A stretch of DNA of 64,000 bases, taken from Tranzscheliella williamsii. Lineage: Eukaryota; Basidiomycota; Ustilaginomycetes; Ustilaginales; Ustilaginaceae. Below the pieces are notes generated by a model. It saw only the letters and a list, made by a program, of their open reading frames with translations. It searched no databases and was not told the DNA's origin. The DNA is taken from the NCBI GenBank assembly GCA_023212725.1, contig JALBYF010000002.1:496001-560000 (forward strand), written 5' to 3'. This document shows positions 49,304 to 59,828 of the stretch, one piece after another; within the stretch, counting starts at the first letter, position 1; each line of letters starts with the position of its first letter. The position numbers and the translations under genes were made by a program.

Positions 49304-52303
49304 TTAGCGCATAAATCGGCCCCTGCCAGCGCCCATAGGGCCGGTAGGGGGACGTCTACCGGTGAGTGCAGCTGGGCCTTGGGGAGGCAGATTTGCATGG
49401 CGGAAGCATTCCATAATGTCATCCGCCTTAATTCTCGGGCCGTCGAAGAGGTGCGCGCCCGGTAGCATGTCCATAAACATGAGCACGCTTTCTGGAAACT
49501 CGGTATGTGCGTCTCTCACGTTGATCGCGCCGCGGGGCCCGGACGGTGGAGCGGCCTTGAACGACGGTCCGGTTGGGATCGGCGATGGCGAGTCTCGCTT
49601 GAATCGCTTGGCGGGGGGCCCACCAACGAGAGCGGCTGGACCGGTGGGGATGTGCACTCCACCAGGTTTGGCCCAGTTGCCAGAGGTGTCTTCGGATTGG
49701 CTCTCGGCAGCGAGGCGCTTCATCTCCTGCATAGTCTTACGTCGTGGGCCGTCCTCTTCCTGCGAAGCGCCCCCGGCTTCTTTAGTGGCTTCGACGGCTC
49801 GGTCGGCGGCGCTGGCGCCAGCAATGGAAGCCTGGATGCCTAGGTCTCGAGGACCGATGAGGTCCAGGTCCATATACGAATTTCGGCTTACGAATCGCTT
49901 GATGGCCGGCTCGGAAGGATAGATCTCGGACAAGCGGCTCTCCAGCTTCTGGATCGAGACGCTGTCTCCAAAGTTGTATTCGTAGCTAGCCCATCGGTCC
50001 CAGATGGGCCGCGCTCGTTCCGGAGAAAAGGTCGCAACGACACGCTCGAACAAGGCGCGCGCGTTGTTGTCGTCGTTCATCGAAATCAGAAAGTCGAGAT
50101 ACCGGACGACAAAGGCTTCGTCATTTCCAAAGGTCTTGAGTGCAAGCTCAAACACTTTGGTGGCCACGACCGGATCCTTGGAGCAGTGATATTCCATGAG
50201 AGCACTTGCTTCAAAGACCTGCCACGTACTATGGGGGCTCTTTCGCGCCCGACTGAAGATGCTTCGCGCAGGTCGGATCCCTTCGGTCCGTCGCAAGAAA
50301 TGCATGTATTTGATCCATACCAGCGCGGCTGCCTCTTTGAGCCCTTCGATCTGGGGCTTGACCGAGTCCTGAAGAGCCTGCTTTCTGGCCTGTAGGTGTT
50401 CAATGGTTTTGCGGTCCTGCTCACGCGCCTCGCCATCCATGTCGATATCCGCATCACCTTCGTTGGCCCGTCTTGCGGCAGACTGTGCCCTGGCCAATTC
50501 GGCCTCGGAATCCATGATGCTCAGTTCCTGCTGCAGAGTTGCCTGATGTCCTTCGATCCGAGAGTGGATGTGGTCCAAGAGCGAGTCGAAGACAGCCGCA
50601 CAATCACCGGTCGACTTTCTCACTTCGCAGAGTTCGATATAGGCAAAGTGGAGCAAGAAACTTCCAGAACAGGCCTCCATGCCGTTCTTAAGCCATGCAC
50701 TGGCTTCATCCTGCCTGCCAACGGAGGTCAGATATCGGGCGGCAAGATACCAGATCTCGGGATAGAAGCGGAGAAACATGGTTGCCTTGCGGTAGGCGAA
50801 TGTAATCCTAGCCTGGACAGCCGATGGATCGTCCATGACCAACGGGTTTGTCTCCTCCCAGAGGAGGTAATCCCTCCAAGCTTCGACCTGACTGCGCTCA
50901 CGAGCCCACTGTGCTGCGTTCTTTCCGGCATCTCCGGGTATAGGTGATTCGGTCCAGACAGGCACGCGAGGCAGCAGCGGCTTAGCAATGTTGTCGGTAT
51001 GAACCTTGAGATCGCGCAGAACCCTCCTAGCAGTCATGTAGGCCGGCGAGCGTTCGGCGAGGAACTTCTTGGCTGTGAGTTTGTTGAGACCGTTCTCGTA
51101 TGCATCGTAGTCTTTCCAGATGGCTTCTATGTTGGACAGCGGAACGCTGACGGCTCGCTGGTACACTCTGCGAAGATCGTCCATCTTCTGTCCTTCTTTC
51201 CATCCACCTCTGGCTTCACGGTCTTTGATGAGAGCAATGTAATCCGTCCAGATCGATCCGCTGTCCTTGTCCATGCCAATGAACTTCAAGGCGAATTCGT
51301 AGGCTCCTTCGAGGAGCCTCCTCGCCTGTTCACGCGGGCCGTCTTCATCGGCACCGGAGGGCGGAGGAAGGGGGTTGACTCGCCGAGTATAGGAGAGGTA
51401 GAATTTCCACAAATCTACCGAGGGGGTTGTGCGGAGACAACGTGTGAAGATGGCTTCGACCTGGGCAAAGTTGCTATGCGCCAGTTCCAGATCGGCGTAA
51501 GCAACCCACTGACGACCTTGGATGGGGAAGACCTTGAAGAAGCGGTCATAGAGAGCCCTTGTAGCGTCCATGTCTTCACGACTTTGTGCTTCCTCGATGA
51601 GGGCGAGCCAGGCTTCTCCATCTCTGGGTTCCAGCTTTATTCTGTCTTCAAAGACCTGCCGCCTCTGCTCGACGGACATCTGGGATAGCTTGAGCGACTG
51701 CGCTTGCGCTTGTTGCTGGGATGGAGGCGTTTGCTGAGACTGGACAGGCTGTTCCGAGGCCACTCTTGAGACAGCCCCCTTCGCTTCCGCTTTGATCGCA
51801 TCCGGCGTAGGCGGGGTTGGCTGGGGCAGCTGAGTGTCACCTTGCTCTTTGACGATCACTGACGCTGACTTGGGTTCGGTTGTATGGTCGGCTGTTGCCG
51901 CTGCTGTTCCTGCAGACGCATCTCCGTTGGCGCGGATATCTTGAACTGCTTCAGTAGTAACATCCCCTGCAATGGTGTCAGCGTCGCCACTGGCATCAGC
52001 ATCCCCACTTGCGTCGACGCTGGCACCGGCATCAGCGTCGGCACCTGCTTCGGCACCAGTTTCGGCACCAGCATTCGCATCGAGATCTGCAACAGCATCG
52101 ACATCAGCGTCCGCATCTGCCTGTTGATTAGCGTCAGCACTCAAAAGAGCTTCTTCAGCAGTTTGAGTTCCGGCGTGACCTTGAGTGCGTGTGTCATTAC
52201 CGTCATTGGTGGAGGGGGCGGCAGTTTCAGGGTCGTGGGGGGCGGACGAGTTGCTCTGGTCCATCGGATCAGCGGCGGGGTTTTCCCCTTCTTGCGACAA
52301 CAT
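49304..52303 (-). CDS. RNA14: mRNA 3'-end processing factor RNA14/CstF-77
   Basis: This is an intronless 999-aa frame from ATG 52303 ([16 protein letters not shown]). The first 200 residues are low complexity, with an Ala/Asp/Gly alternating tract ([18 protein letters not shown]). The HAT-repeat (Suf) domain starts near 210 with [20 protein letters not shown] and [21 protein letters not shown]. It continues to about 800 ([19 protein letters not shown], then YIDLDLIG-like sequence). A C-terminal region ([21 protein letters not shown]) precedes a conserved tail with [19 protein letters not shown]14 is a scaffold of cleavage factor IA and binds Rna15 and Pcf11 for pre-mRNA cleavage and polyadenylation. 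It is divergent from the ZNF830-like gene, another nuclear RNA-related gene. Confidence 0.93.
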   Translation of the reverse strand: MLSQEGENPAADPMDQSNSSAPHDPETAAPSTNDGNDTRTQGHAGTQTAEEALLSADANQQADADADVDAVADLDANAGAETGAEAGADADAGASVDASGDADASGDADTIAGDVTTEAVQDIRANGDASAGTAAATADHTTEPKSASVIVKEQGDTQLPQPTPPTPDAIKAEAKGAVSRVASEQPVQSQQTPPSQQQAQAQSLKLSQMSVEQRRQVFEDRIKLEPRDGEAWLALIEEAQSREDMDATRALYDRFFKVFPIQGRQWVAYADLELAHSNFAQVEAIFTRCLRTTPSVDLWKFYLSYTRRVNPLPPPSGADEDGPREQARRLLEGAYEFALKFIGMDKDSGSIWTDYIALIKDREARGGWKEGQKMDDLRRVYQRAVSVPLSNIEAIWKDYDAYENGLNKLTAKKFLAERSPAYMTARRVLRDLKVHTDNIAKPLLPRVPVWTESPIPGDAGKNAAQWARERSQVEAWRDYLLWEETNPLVMDDPSAVQARITFAYRKATMFLRFYPEIWYLAARYLTSVGRQDEASAWLKNGMEACSGSFLLHFAYIELCEVRKSTGDCAAVFDSLLDHIHSRIEGHQATLQQELSIMDSEAELARAQSAARRANEGDADIDMDGEAREQDRKTIEHLQARKQALQDSVKPQIEGLKEAAALVWIKYMHFLRRTEGIRPARSIFSRARKSPHSTWQVFEASALMEYHCSKDPVVATKVFELALKTFGNDEAFVVRYLDFLISMNDDNNARALFERVVATFSPERARPIWDRWASYEYNFGDSVSIQKLESRLSEIYPSEPAIKRFVSRNSYMDLDLIGPRDLGIQASIAGASAADRAVEATKEAGGASQEEDGPRRKTMQEMKRLAAESQSEDTSGNWAKPGGVHIPTGPAALVGGPPAKRFKRDSPSPIPTGPSFKAAPPSGPRGAINVRDAHTEFPESVLMFMDMLPGAHLFDGPRIKADDIMECFRHANLPPQGPAALTGRRPPTGPMGAGRGRFMR

Positions 52304-52809
52304 ATCTGCGGCGCTACCTGTCTGTTTCTTCGACGAAGAAGAGTGCGGAGGCGAGGTGAGGGGAATGGAAATGCAAGATCAAGCCGTGCCTTCCCTCCTG
52401 AACGAACCTATTCGATCTGGATCTGACGCCAACCTGAGCGACGATACAAGGTTGAAGCACAGAAAGAAACAGACGAGCAGGTAGTGTGGCCAGCGAATCA
52501 GTCTGTCAGCCTCTATGTACGTTGCACTCGGTACGCGGATCTAAGGGCGAGCGAGGGTGACAGGTTGTTGTCGAATCGATTCGACGGTGGTAGCTGAAAT
52601 GGAAAATGCAAGAAATCTATCATTCTGGATGGGGAAGAATCGTTGCTTCGTTCTGAGGTAGACTGGCGGGAATTGCGGTGATCGGGAATCGGGGCGAGTC
52701 TCATTCAATCCGCCTTCGGCCTTCTGCCGTTCAGGGTTCTAGGAGGGCTTTGATTTTCGAAAACAGTCATAAGTACCTGTACAGCGACATCATCCACAGG
52801 GATTACTCG
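52304..52809. promoter_or_regulatory. Divergent promoter RNA14 / ZNF830-like
   Basis: A 506 bp gap lies between divergent ATGs. No TATA box or specific site was recognised. Confidence 0.6.
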
Positions 52810-53650
52810 ATGGATGCGAGGTCGCTGCTACGTGCTGCTGCTTCAGAGCGGGCCAAGTCGGCCGCGTCTGGGATTACTGACCGGTTCGCATCCTACAACG
52901 CTGCGGGTGGACTGCGATGTTCGGCCTGCAACTATCTGGTTGTCAAGCACGAGAGCCTCTGGGCCGCGCACGCTGCTAGCAAGACGCATCGAACCAATGC
53001 GGCCCGGGTGCGAGAAGAGGAGGCACGAAGGGAAGAAGAGCAGGCGGAACTGAGGAGGCAAGAAGCGCTGCGGACGAAAGAGGGCAAGCGGAAGTCCGAG
53101 CACGATACGAACGACGTCGACCGTGACGATCGAGAAGCGGACGGATCAGCCGTCAAAAAGGCTCGGAAATCATCCGACGACGTGGCCCGCGCTCCTTCTG
53201 TGGACGTCGACCCCGATTGGGCCATGTTCAAGGCGCAGATGGAAGAGGGCCAAGACGAGTGGCAACCGGCATCGGGAATCGATCCGATGTTCAATGCGGA
53301 TGCGGTGGTTGAAGTCCAGCCGCAGCTCCACACGGACAAAGAAGGAGGCGACCGAGCAGCTGCGACGGACGATGAGCAGACGCGGGAGGAAGCCGAAGCG
53401 GCAGAGCGTGCGCGAAAGGAGCAGGAGGAGAAGGAGGAGATCTACGCGCGCTACGAGGAAGAACAGAGGCTCCAAGATGAAGCCGATGAGAGGTGAGTGC
53501 ACACCAGCACTGGCTAAGTCAAGTGCCTTGAGCAAACATCGTCAGAGTGCTGACCTATACGCTCGCTCTACGCCCGCTCGCTACAGAGTCAATGCTCTGA
53601 AAAAGCGTCTGGAACGGATCAAACAAGCCCGCACACGAACGAACAAGTGA
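52810..53650 (+). CDS. ZNF830/CCDC16-like zinc-finger protein
   Basis: Exons are 52810-53492 and 53587-53650, joined over a 94-nt intron (GTGAGT...CTACAG, branch GCTGACC), giving 248 aa. The open frame begins upstream at a GTG; MDARSLLRAA is the first sensible ATG. A U1-type C2H2 zinc finger lies near residues 37-61 (CSACNYLVVKHESLWAAHAA then SKTH). A charged coiled coil (EEEARREEEQAELRRQE) and a Lys/Arg patch (KKARKSSDD) follow. The region DPDWAMFKAQM and the terminal helix RVNALKKRLERIKQAR fit the ZNF830 family, linked to pre-mRNA splicing and genome stability. Without splicing, the terminal helix would be lost after DEADER. Confidence 0.78.
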
Positions 53651-54469
53651 CGAACAAGTGAGAGCCGTTACGCACACTACCACCCGCTTCGACGCATGGT
53701 CATTATGCCTTCTCGTTGATTGTCTCCTCTACGTTGCTGGTGGAGTGTTGGCTGAGAGCTTTCCGCAGAGGCACTGCAAGATGTTGATCGACTCGCACGG
53801 CAGGTGAAAGACCAGAATTCCATACATACAGAGTCAGTGAGTGTACAGTACAATGTGAGTATATATTGGAGCGCCATCGAGCGCGCGCTCATAGATTTGA
53901 TTGTGCGTACCATTTGTGGTGGCGGTAAGATTAGTCGCTTGCATGGGACCAGTAGAGCGTTGTCGCCTGAGTGTGAGTTCGTCGGAGATCGGTCGGTTGC
54001 ATTGATCGTTTGCGCAACTCCTTTTTCGAGGAGAAAAAGAGCAACAGAGCCAACAACAACCAACGCCAGCCGAGATTGGCGTTTGACCATTCGGGACCTG
54101 AATCATGAATCCGGCTTCGAGCAGCCTTCACAGCTAAAATCAGCATAGACAGCAGAAATCGGGTTCAGCTTCCGTCCGCTCCTCTTCGAATCTGCGCACC
54201 ACTTGCCCATTCTTGTCGCGTCCCTTGACTGTCCCCACTCTGGCCTATGCGCATCCCATCTGGATGGCCTGCCATGATGTACTGAACAGGAGATATTCGA
54301 CCGCCGTCGCTCCGACCCAGAACGGCTTTGGCTTGATCGCCAACGCTGGATGCGAATTGCTCCCCCCAAGTGTCTGTCGCCGTGTTCCAACGTGCTCGGA
54401 CAAGTTCATTGCAAGCTATCTTTGCCATCCTTCACGCGCATAGTGTGGCACCGCCGAAAGTAGCTCAAC
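53651..54469. other. Intergenic, promoter of the Rap/Rsr1 gene
   Basis: This stretch of 819 bp between two plus-strand genes shows no coding frame with recognisable content. It should hold the ZNF830-like 3' UTR and the GTPase promoter. Confidence 0.6.
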
Positions 54470-55201
54470 ATGAGGGAGGTCCGTGTGGTGATCATGGGAG
54501 GTATGTATGCCCTGTCCCGCTTCATCTCGCCTTCTGTTTGTGTATGTCCCCACTGACCAGTGCGCCTCGCTTTCATTTCCCAATGACTAGGCGGCGGAGT
54601 GGGCAAGTCTGCGATCACAATGCAATTTGTACGCAACGTCTTTGTCAGCACCTACGATCCCACCATCGAGGATACTTACCGCAAACTACTGGCCATTGAT
54701 GGTCAGCAATGTACCGTGGAGATCTTGGACACCGCAGGCACCGAGCAGTTCCTCGCCCTCAAAGAGCTCTATATCAAGTCGGGTCAGGGCTTTTTGCTCG
54801 TCTTCTCGCTCACGCATCTCGCCAGCGTTAACGAGCTCGGACCGCTGCGCGAGGCCATTATTCGCTTCAAAGATGGCGGCGTTCCCATCGTCCTGGTCGG
54901 AAACAAGGCAGATCTCAGGGCCGAGCGCCAGGTTCCCCGAGAGGTGGGCACCAAACTCTCCCAAGCCTGGGGCAATGTTCCCTACTACGAAGCATCAGCG
55001 AGGAAAAGGATCAACATCGATGAAGTCTTCGCGGATATCGTTAGGCAGATTCGGGCCTTTGATGCCGTCAAGCACGGTGGCAGACCAGCGTCCGGAACAG
55101 CAGCCAACTCCTCCACAAGCGCTCTCTCGTCAAGTAGCAAGCTGGCTGGCACGAGCTTTGGGGCTGGACGACCCAAGGGGAAGAAGTGTGTGATTATGTA
55201 G
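54470..55201 (+). CDS. RSR1: Rap/Rsr1-type Ras GTPase
   Basis: Exon 1 is only 31 nt (54470-54500). A 90-nt intron (GTATGT...GACTAG) separates it from exon 2, 54591-55201, giving 213 aa. Splicing restores the N-terminus MREVRVVIMGGGGVGKS with the P-loop at residues 10-17. The effector loop is YDPTIEDTY at 32-40. Switch II is DTAGTEQF with Thr61 instead of the Ras Gln61, the Rap/Rsr1 signature, so intrinsic GTP hydrolysis is expected to be low and dependent on a dedicated GAP. NKAD and the EASA motif complete the nucleotide site. A Ser-rich linker and a Lys patch precede CVIM, a CaaX box for farnesylation, which targets the protein to membranes. Rsr1/Bud1 sets the site of polarised growth. Confidence 0.92.
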
Positions 55202-55879
55202 TCCTTCACAACGTCGCGCTGCTCAAGCCTGCGTGTGACCGAGTCACATCGATCACATCGCTTCTCGCACGTCACCGAATGTTGCTGCTCCCACTCTCCT
55301 CCGCACGCCCTCACTCCCATCGTAGAGCCAGTCCGCCGCTGTTCTGAGCAGTTTTGCGACACTGTTCCTGTCATCCTACCACTACAGGCAGCATGGACCC
55401 ACCTTCCGGTCTCCCACCTCCCCCTCTCCGTCCCCCTCATGCACCGTGAACGGCGGCCTGCCCCTCTCCCACTTTGTATAGTTTCTTGTCATACCTGCAC
55501 GATACCCGCAATGCGTTTCTCCAGTAGCCGTGTCACTGTACGAAAACGTGCCGTGGGTAAAACCTGATCTAACAAAGCTAAGCATCCTCCACTTCCACTT
55601 CGGATTTCGGATATCCAAGTTCTGACTGCGAAAGACGCGTGTGAGGGTGATCGGCCCCGTTTAGATGCACAGACATACGAAGCGGCGCGGCAAGGCCATC
55701 CTCAGCCCAACACTTGTTACCAAGACCGCTGTCGCTGCATCACCTCCTCTGACATCACTACAGCCCCGACTTCTGCATCCGCCACGCTCAGCTGCGCTAA
55801 TCAGTAGGGTCGCTTGTCTCGTTTTTCTGGTCTCGTTTGCATCTCGCCTGTCCGAGTATCTTGCTGTAGCTGCGCCAAC
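55202..55879. other. Intergenic between RSR1 and PRE9
   Basis: A 678 bp stretch between two plus-strand genes. No coding frame is seen. It is expected to hold the RSR1 3' UTR and the proteasome gene promoter. Confidence 0.6.
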
Positions 55880-56689
55880 ATGTCGCGGAGATACGATTCG
55901 CGCACCACCACCTTTTCGCCCGAGGGCCGGCTGTACCAGGTGGAATATGCGATGGAGGCGATCTCGCATGCCGGCACCGTGGTTGGCATCCTGGCCAAGG
56001 ACGGCATCGTGCTGGCGGCCGAGAAGAAGGTGACGTCGAAGCTGCTCGAGCAGGACCAGTCCTCGGAGAAGATCTTCACGGTGGCGGACAACGTGCTGAC
56101 GGGCGTCGCTGGCTACACGGCGGATGCCAACTCGCTGGTCAACTATGCGCGCAACGCCGCGCAGCAGTATCTGGTGAGCTACGACGACGACATCCCCGTC
56201 GAGCTGCTCGCGCAGCGCCTGTGCGACTTTAAGCAGGGCTACACCCAGTTCGGCGGGCTGCGTCCGTTCGGCGTCTCGATCCTCTACGCCGGCTACGATG
56301 AGCATCACCACTTCCAGCTGTACCACTCGGATCCCTCGGGCAACTACTCGGGCTGGAAGGCGACTTGCATCGGCAACAACAACGGCACCGCCACGTCGCT
56401 GCTCAAGCAAGACTACAAGGCAGACATCAGTATCCAGGACGCCATGGGCATGGCCGTCAAGATCCTGAGCAAGACCATGGACTCGACCAGTCTAGATAGC
56501 GAGAAGCTCGAGTTCGCCACGCTCTCGCTCCATCCCAAGACGGGCAAGCCGCTGACGAGCATCTTCAAGCCCGACGACATCGACCGCCTCCTCGAGCGAC
56601 ACGGCCTCGCCAAGCCCAAAGACCCCGAGGCGACATCCACCCAGCCCGCCGCACCTGCTGCCGGCGACGCCATGGCCGTCGATGCCTAG
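55880..56689 (+). CDS. PRE9: 20S proteasome subunit alpha 3 (PSMA4 type)
   Basis: This is an intronless 269-aa frame. The ATG at 55880 gives MSRRYDSRTTTFSPEGRLYQ, the expected start for alpha-type subunits; the frame upstream opens at a non-ATG codon. Conserved blocks include VEYAMEAISHAGTVVGILA, GYTQFGGLRPFGVS, YHSDPSGNYSGWKATCIG and LLKQDYKADISI. These match alpha 3 (Pre9/PSMA4) rather than the other alpha subunits. The C-terminus carries an acidic/Ala/Pro tail ending AMAVDA. The subunit sits in the outer ring of the 20S core. Confidence 0.96.
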   Translation: MSRRYDSRTTTFSPEGRLYQVEYAMEAISHAGTVVGILAKDGIVLAAEKKVTSKLLEQDQSSEKIFTVADNVLTGVAGYTADANSLVNYARNAAQQYLVSYDDDIPVELLAQRLCDFKQGYTQFGGLRPFGVSILYAGYDEHHHFQLYHSDPSGNYSGWKATCIGNNNGTATSLLKQDYKADISIQDAMGMAVKILSKTMDSTSLDSEKLEFATLSLHPKTGKPLTSIFKPDDIDRLLERHGLAKPKDPEATSTQPAAPAAGDAMAVDA

Positions 56690-56963
56690 CGGTCCTCCTA
56701 CCCCGGCAGCCGCCACCGGCCTCCCCTTGTACCATTAGCATTTCGGCTCCGCCCTCGCAATCCGCCGTTCCCACCCATTGCTTCCCCTTCACTGCCCTTC
56801 CTGCCGAGACCCGTGAACACGGACGCAGGCAGACACAGCCATCACGGGCGAGAGCGGACAAAGAGACCCGTTTATGGGCGCAATTCCGCCGGCCATGTTG
56901 TCACTTCCTTTGCGGCAGATATGGAACGCGGTGAGCAGGATCAAGCGCTGGCGGGCGAAACGG

Positions 56964-57491
56964 TCACTTGTCATCGCCCTTCTTAAAGATGTCGGATGAG
57001 CTGTTCATGATGGACTGGAGGCGTTCGGGGGAGACGTCGATGCCTGCCTTTTTGAGTTCGTCCATCACTGTCCGGTCGGGGGCGGGCAGGCGAAAGGCGG
57101 CGGGAGCGGAAAGTGTCAGTGTGGATGCAGCACAGATGGTGGACTAGGGGGTGGACGGAGGGGGCCTACCTTTGGTAGTGGCGTTGCGGACGTCTTGGTT
57201 GCGGGCAAGGTTGACCATCTGCCACATGGAGGGTTTTTCGCCAGAGTGGAGGTCGATGCCGTTGTTCTTCATCACGGTGACGAGGTGGGTGATGGCAGCG
57301 AGCGCGTCGGGGTTGTTAGCGAGCTTTTCGAAGCCGGGCGGGAGGTGTGGGAGTGGGTTGGGTGCCGAGGAGGCGTACGCGCGCGCGCGCGGGGCAGGGC
57401 ACGCGGTCGCGGCGGGACGTAACGGCGCCGCGCCGCGACCCAGCGTGGCGCGCATCCGTAGCTGCGTCGCAGCAAGCACTCGCAAAGACAT
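56964..57491 (-). CDS. Small mitochondrial-looking protein
   Basis: Exon 1 is 57491-57170; a 102-nt intron 57169-57068 (GTAGGC...GGACAG, branch CTGAC) joins it to exon 2, 57067-56964 (TGA), giving 141 aa. The N-terminus (MSLRVLAATQLRMRATLGRG) is basic and free of acids over 40 residues, fitting a mitochondrial presequence. After YASSAPNPLP, a conserved-looking helical body follows: PPGFEKLANNPDALAAITHL, then LHSGEKPSMWQMVNLARNQD, then VMDELKKAGIDVSPERLQ. I do not recognise the family. Unspliced, the protein would end in an unlikely GRPPPSTP. The gene is divergent from mitochondrial MetRS, 251 bp apart, suggesting co-expression with organelle translation. Confidence 0.75.
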
Positions 57492-57742
57492 GGCAGTTTG
57501 GCAATGGAACGTGGCCGGCGTGCGATAGCGGAAGATGGTGGCCGGGAGCAAGCTTCCTGCTGACAAGCCCCTCTTCCTCCACTTGCTCGCCCTCGACCGC
57601 ACTTCCGACTTCCGACCCGCCCGCCTTGGAATTTCTTGCCGCCTGCAATGCTCTTTTTCTTCTTCCGTGCTTGCCTGCCTTTCTTTCCTCCGCATCGCTC
57701 GTCCGCTGGCGTCTCGACGGCATCGGCTATGCTACCACGAGC

Positions 57743-59668
57743 ATGATCCGCGTACCGACATTGGCAGCTGCTCGGCGGCGCATTGCGCTTGCCAAGCCGC
57801 CTGCGCGCTCGTCGCCGTCGCCCCGCTTCCGGCCCTCCTCGACGCTGTCCTCCACCCCACCTCCGCCCTCGACCGCAACACCGCCGGCGCCCGGGGACGC
57901 GGCAGCCACAGCGATAAGGACAGCGCCAGGGCCGCCAATGGCTGGACCGAAGCCGTACTATATCACGACACCGATCTTCTATGTCAATGCGGAGCCGCAC
58001 ATTGGGCATCTGTATTCGGACGTGATTGCGGATGTGCTGGCGCGCTACCACACCTACATGCACTCGGGCTGGTCGGCGTACGACACGGCAGGGCGGCCCG
58101 TGTCGGCGGCAGTGCGGGCGGGGGCGGCGGAGCGCGGCGCGGTCACGGCGCGGCTGTGCACGGGCACCGACGAGCACGGGCTCAAGATTCAGAAGGTCGC
58201 CGAGGCGGCAGGCGCGCACCCGCAGCAGCTGTGCGATCGCATCAGCACGCGTTTCCGTCAGCTTGCAGATGCGGCCGATGTAGGATACACGACGTTCATG
58301 CGCACGACGGACGCGGCGCACAAGGCGGCGGTCGCGCACCTCTGGACGACGCTGTGCGACAAGGGCTACATCTATAAGGGCTCGCATCAGGGCTGGTACG
58401 CGGTTGCCGACGAGGCATTCTACCCGGACTCGCAGGTGCATGAGCTCGTCGATTCCGCCACCGGCCAGACGCACATGCACAGCATCGAAACCGGCGCCCG
58501 CGTCGAGTGGAGCGCCGAGGAGAACTACAAGTTCCGTCTCTCGGCGTTCCAGCCCCAGCTCGCCGCCTGGCTGCGCGCCCACCCGCGCGCCGTGATGCCC
58601 GCACAGAAGCACGCCGAAGTGCTCCAGGAGGTCGAGACAGGCCTGGCCGACCTCTCTGTCTCCCGCCCGCGCGCGCGCCTCAGCTGGGGTATCCCCGTGC
58701 CCGGCGACCCCGAGCACACCATTTATGTCTGGGTCGACGCGCTTACCAACTACATGACCGCCGCCGGGTATCCGTGGGCAGAGGGCGGCGCGGCGGAGGG
58801 GGCGTGGCCCGCGGACGTACATGTGGTCGGGAAGGATATCCTGCGGTTCCACGCGATCTACTGGCCGGCGCTGCTGCTGGCGGCGGGGGTGGCGCTGCCC
58901 AAGACGGTGCTCGCGCACGCGCACTGGACCATGGGCCGCGCCAAGATGTCCAAGTCGCGCGGCAACGTCGCGGACCCGTTCGCTGCGCTGGCTACGTTCG
59001 GCGTCGATGCAGTGCGTTTCTTCCTGATGCGCGTCGGCGGCAATCTGGGGGTCGATGCCGACTACCGCGCAGCGGTGCTGGTCGAGTATCATCGCAAGTA
59101 TCTGCAGGGGCAGCTGGGCAATCTGCTCTCGCGCGTCAGTGCGCCCAAGATCCACGCGCGTCTGCGCTCCTTCCACCCCAACCCTGCCGGCGTCCTCGAG
59201 CGCCTCTCTGCCGCCGACACCACCCCGCTCCTCGCCGACGATACCCGCAATGCCGCCGTCGCCCTCGAAAACTGCCTCCTCTCCCTGCCAGCTCGCGTCG
59301 ACTCGTCCTTCGCGGTGTTCGACTTTGCAAAGGCCATCGATTTGATCCTCGACCCCATCGCCCGCGCCAACGAGCTCCTCCACCGCCTCGAACCCTGGGC
59401 CCCCTCCCAGCATCCGCACCTCGTCCTCGAGGCCGCCATCCTCACCACTGAAACCCTCCGCATCACCGCGCTCCTCCTCCGCCCCATCATGCCCGCAAAA
59501 ATGGACCTCCTCCTAGACAGTCTCGCCATCCCCGCCCGCGACCGCGCCAACAGCTCCACCCTGATCCGCACCGACCCCGACGGCCGCCTCGCCTCCCACC
59601 TCCGGCTCAGACCCCCCGACGCCCCCAAGATTGCGCCCCTCTTCCCCAAGCTCGACACCGAGTCTTGA
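57743..59668 (+). CDS. MSM1: Mitochondrial methionyl-tRNA synthetase
   Basis: The start is taken at ATG 57743 (MIRVPTLAAARRRIALA), giving 641 aa; the frame runs open far upstream from antisense overlap. Residues 1-60 are an Arg/Ser/Pro-rich mitochondrial presequence. The class I catalytic core begins YYITTPIFYVNAEPHIGHLY, containing the HIGH motif. It continues with CTGTDEHGLKIQ, WVDALTNYM, and KMSKSRGN for ATP binding. The anticodon-binding helical domain follows and ends near the stop. Length fits the Msm1/MARS2 type. A second in-frame ATG at 57938 (residue 66, MAGPKPYYITT) has a strong start context (GCCGCCAATGG) just before the catalytic core, so a shorter form without the presequence is possible. 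Confidence 0.92.
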   Translation: MIRVPTLAAARRRIALAKPPARSSPSPRFRPSSTLSSTPPPPSTATPPAPGDAAATAIRTAPGPPMAGPKPYYITTPIFYVNAEPHIGHLYSDVIADVLARYHTYMHSGWSAYDTAGRPVSAAVRAGAAERGAVTARLCTGTDEHGLKIQKVAEAAGAHPQQLCDRISTRFRQLADAADVGYTTFMRTTDAAHKAAVAHLWTTLCDKGYIYKGSHQGWYAVADEAFYPDSQVHELVDSATGQTHMHSIETGARVEWSAEENYKFRLSAFQPQLAAWLRAHPRAVMPAQKHAEVLQEVETGLADLSVSRPRARLSWGIPVPGDPEHTIYVWVDALTNYMTAAGYPWAEGGAAEGAWPADVHVVGKDILRFHAIYWPALLLAAGVALPKTVLAHAHWTMGRAKMSKSRGNVADPFAALATFGVDAVRFFLMRVGGNLGVDADYRAAVLVEYHRKYLQGQLGNLLSRVSAPKIHARLRSFHPNPAGVLERLSAADTTPLLADDTRNAAVALENCLLSLPARVDSSFAVFDFAKAIDLILDPIARANELLHRLEPWAPSQHPHLVLEAAILTTETLRITALLLRPIMPAKMDLLLDSLAIPARDRANSSTLIRTDPDGRLASHLRLRPPDAPKIAPLFPKLDTES

Positions 59669-59828
59669 TACCCACCTCCCCTACCGCTGGCGGTACGGCC
59701 AAAACGCCGCACGCCGAGCCCCTTCACAACCGTGAGAGCCGCTGGAAAAAACATGTTGATGGCACGGCGCACCACGTTGAAATGCAATACAAAATAAAGG
59801 GACATGGAGGGTTAGCAGCGGCGGGCGG

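Noticed and set aside
57272..59419. 715-codon minus-strand frame
   Set aside because: It is antisense to the MetRS gene, whose HIGH and KMSKS motifs prove the plus strand; the GC-rich third positions leave the opposite frame open.
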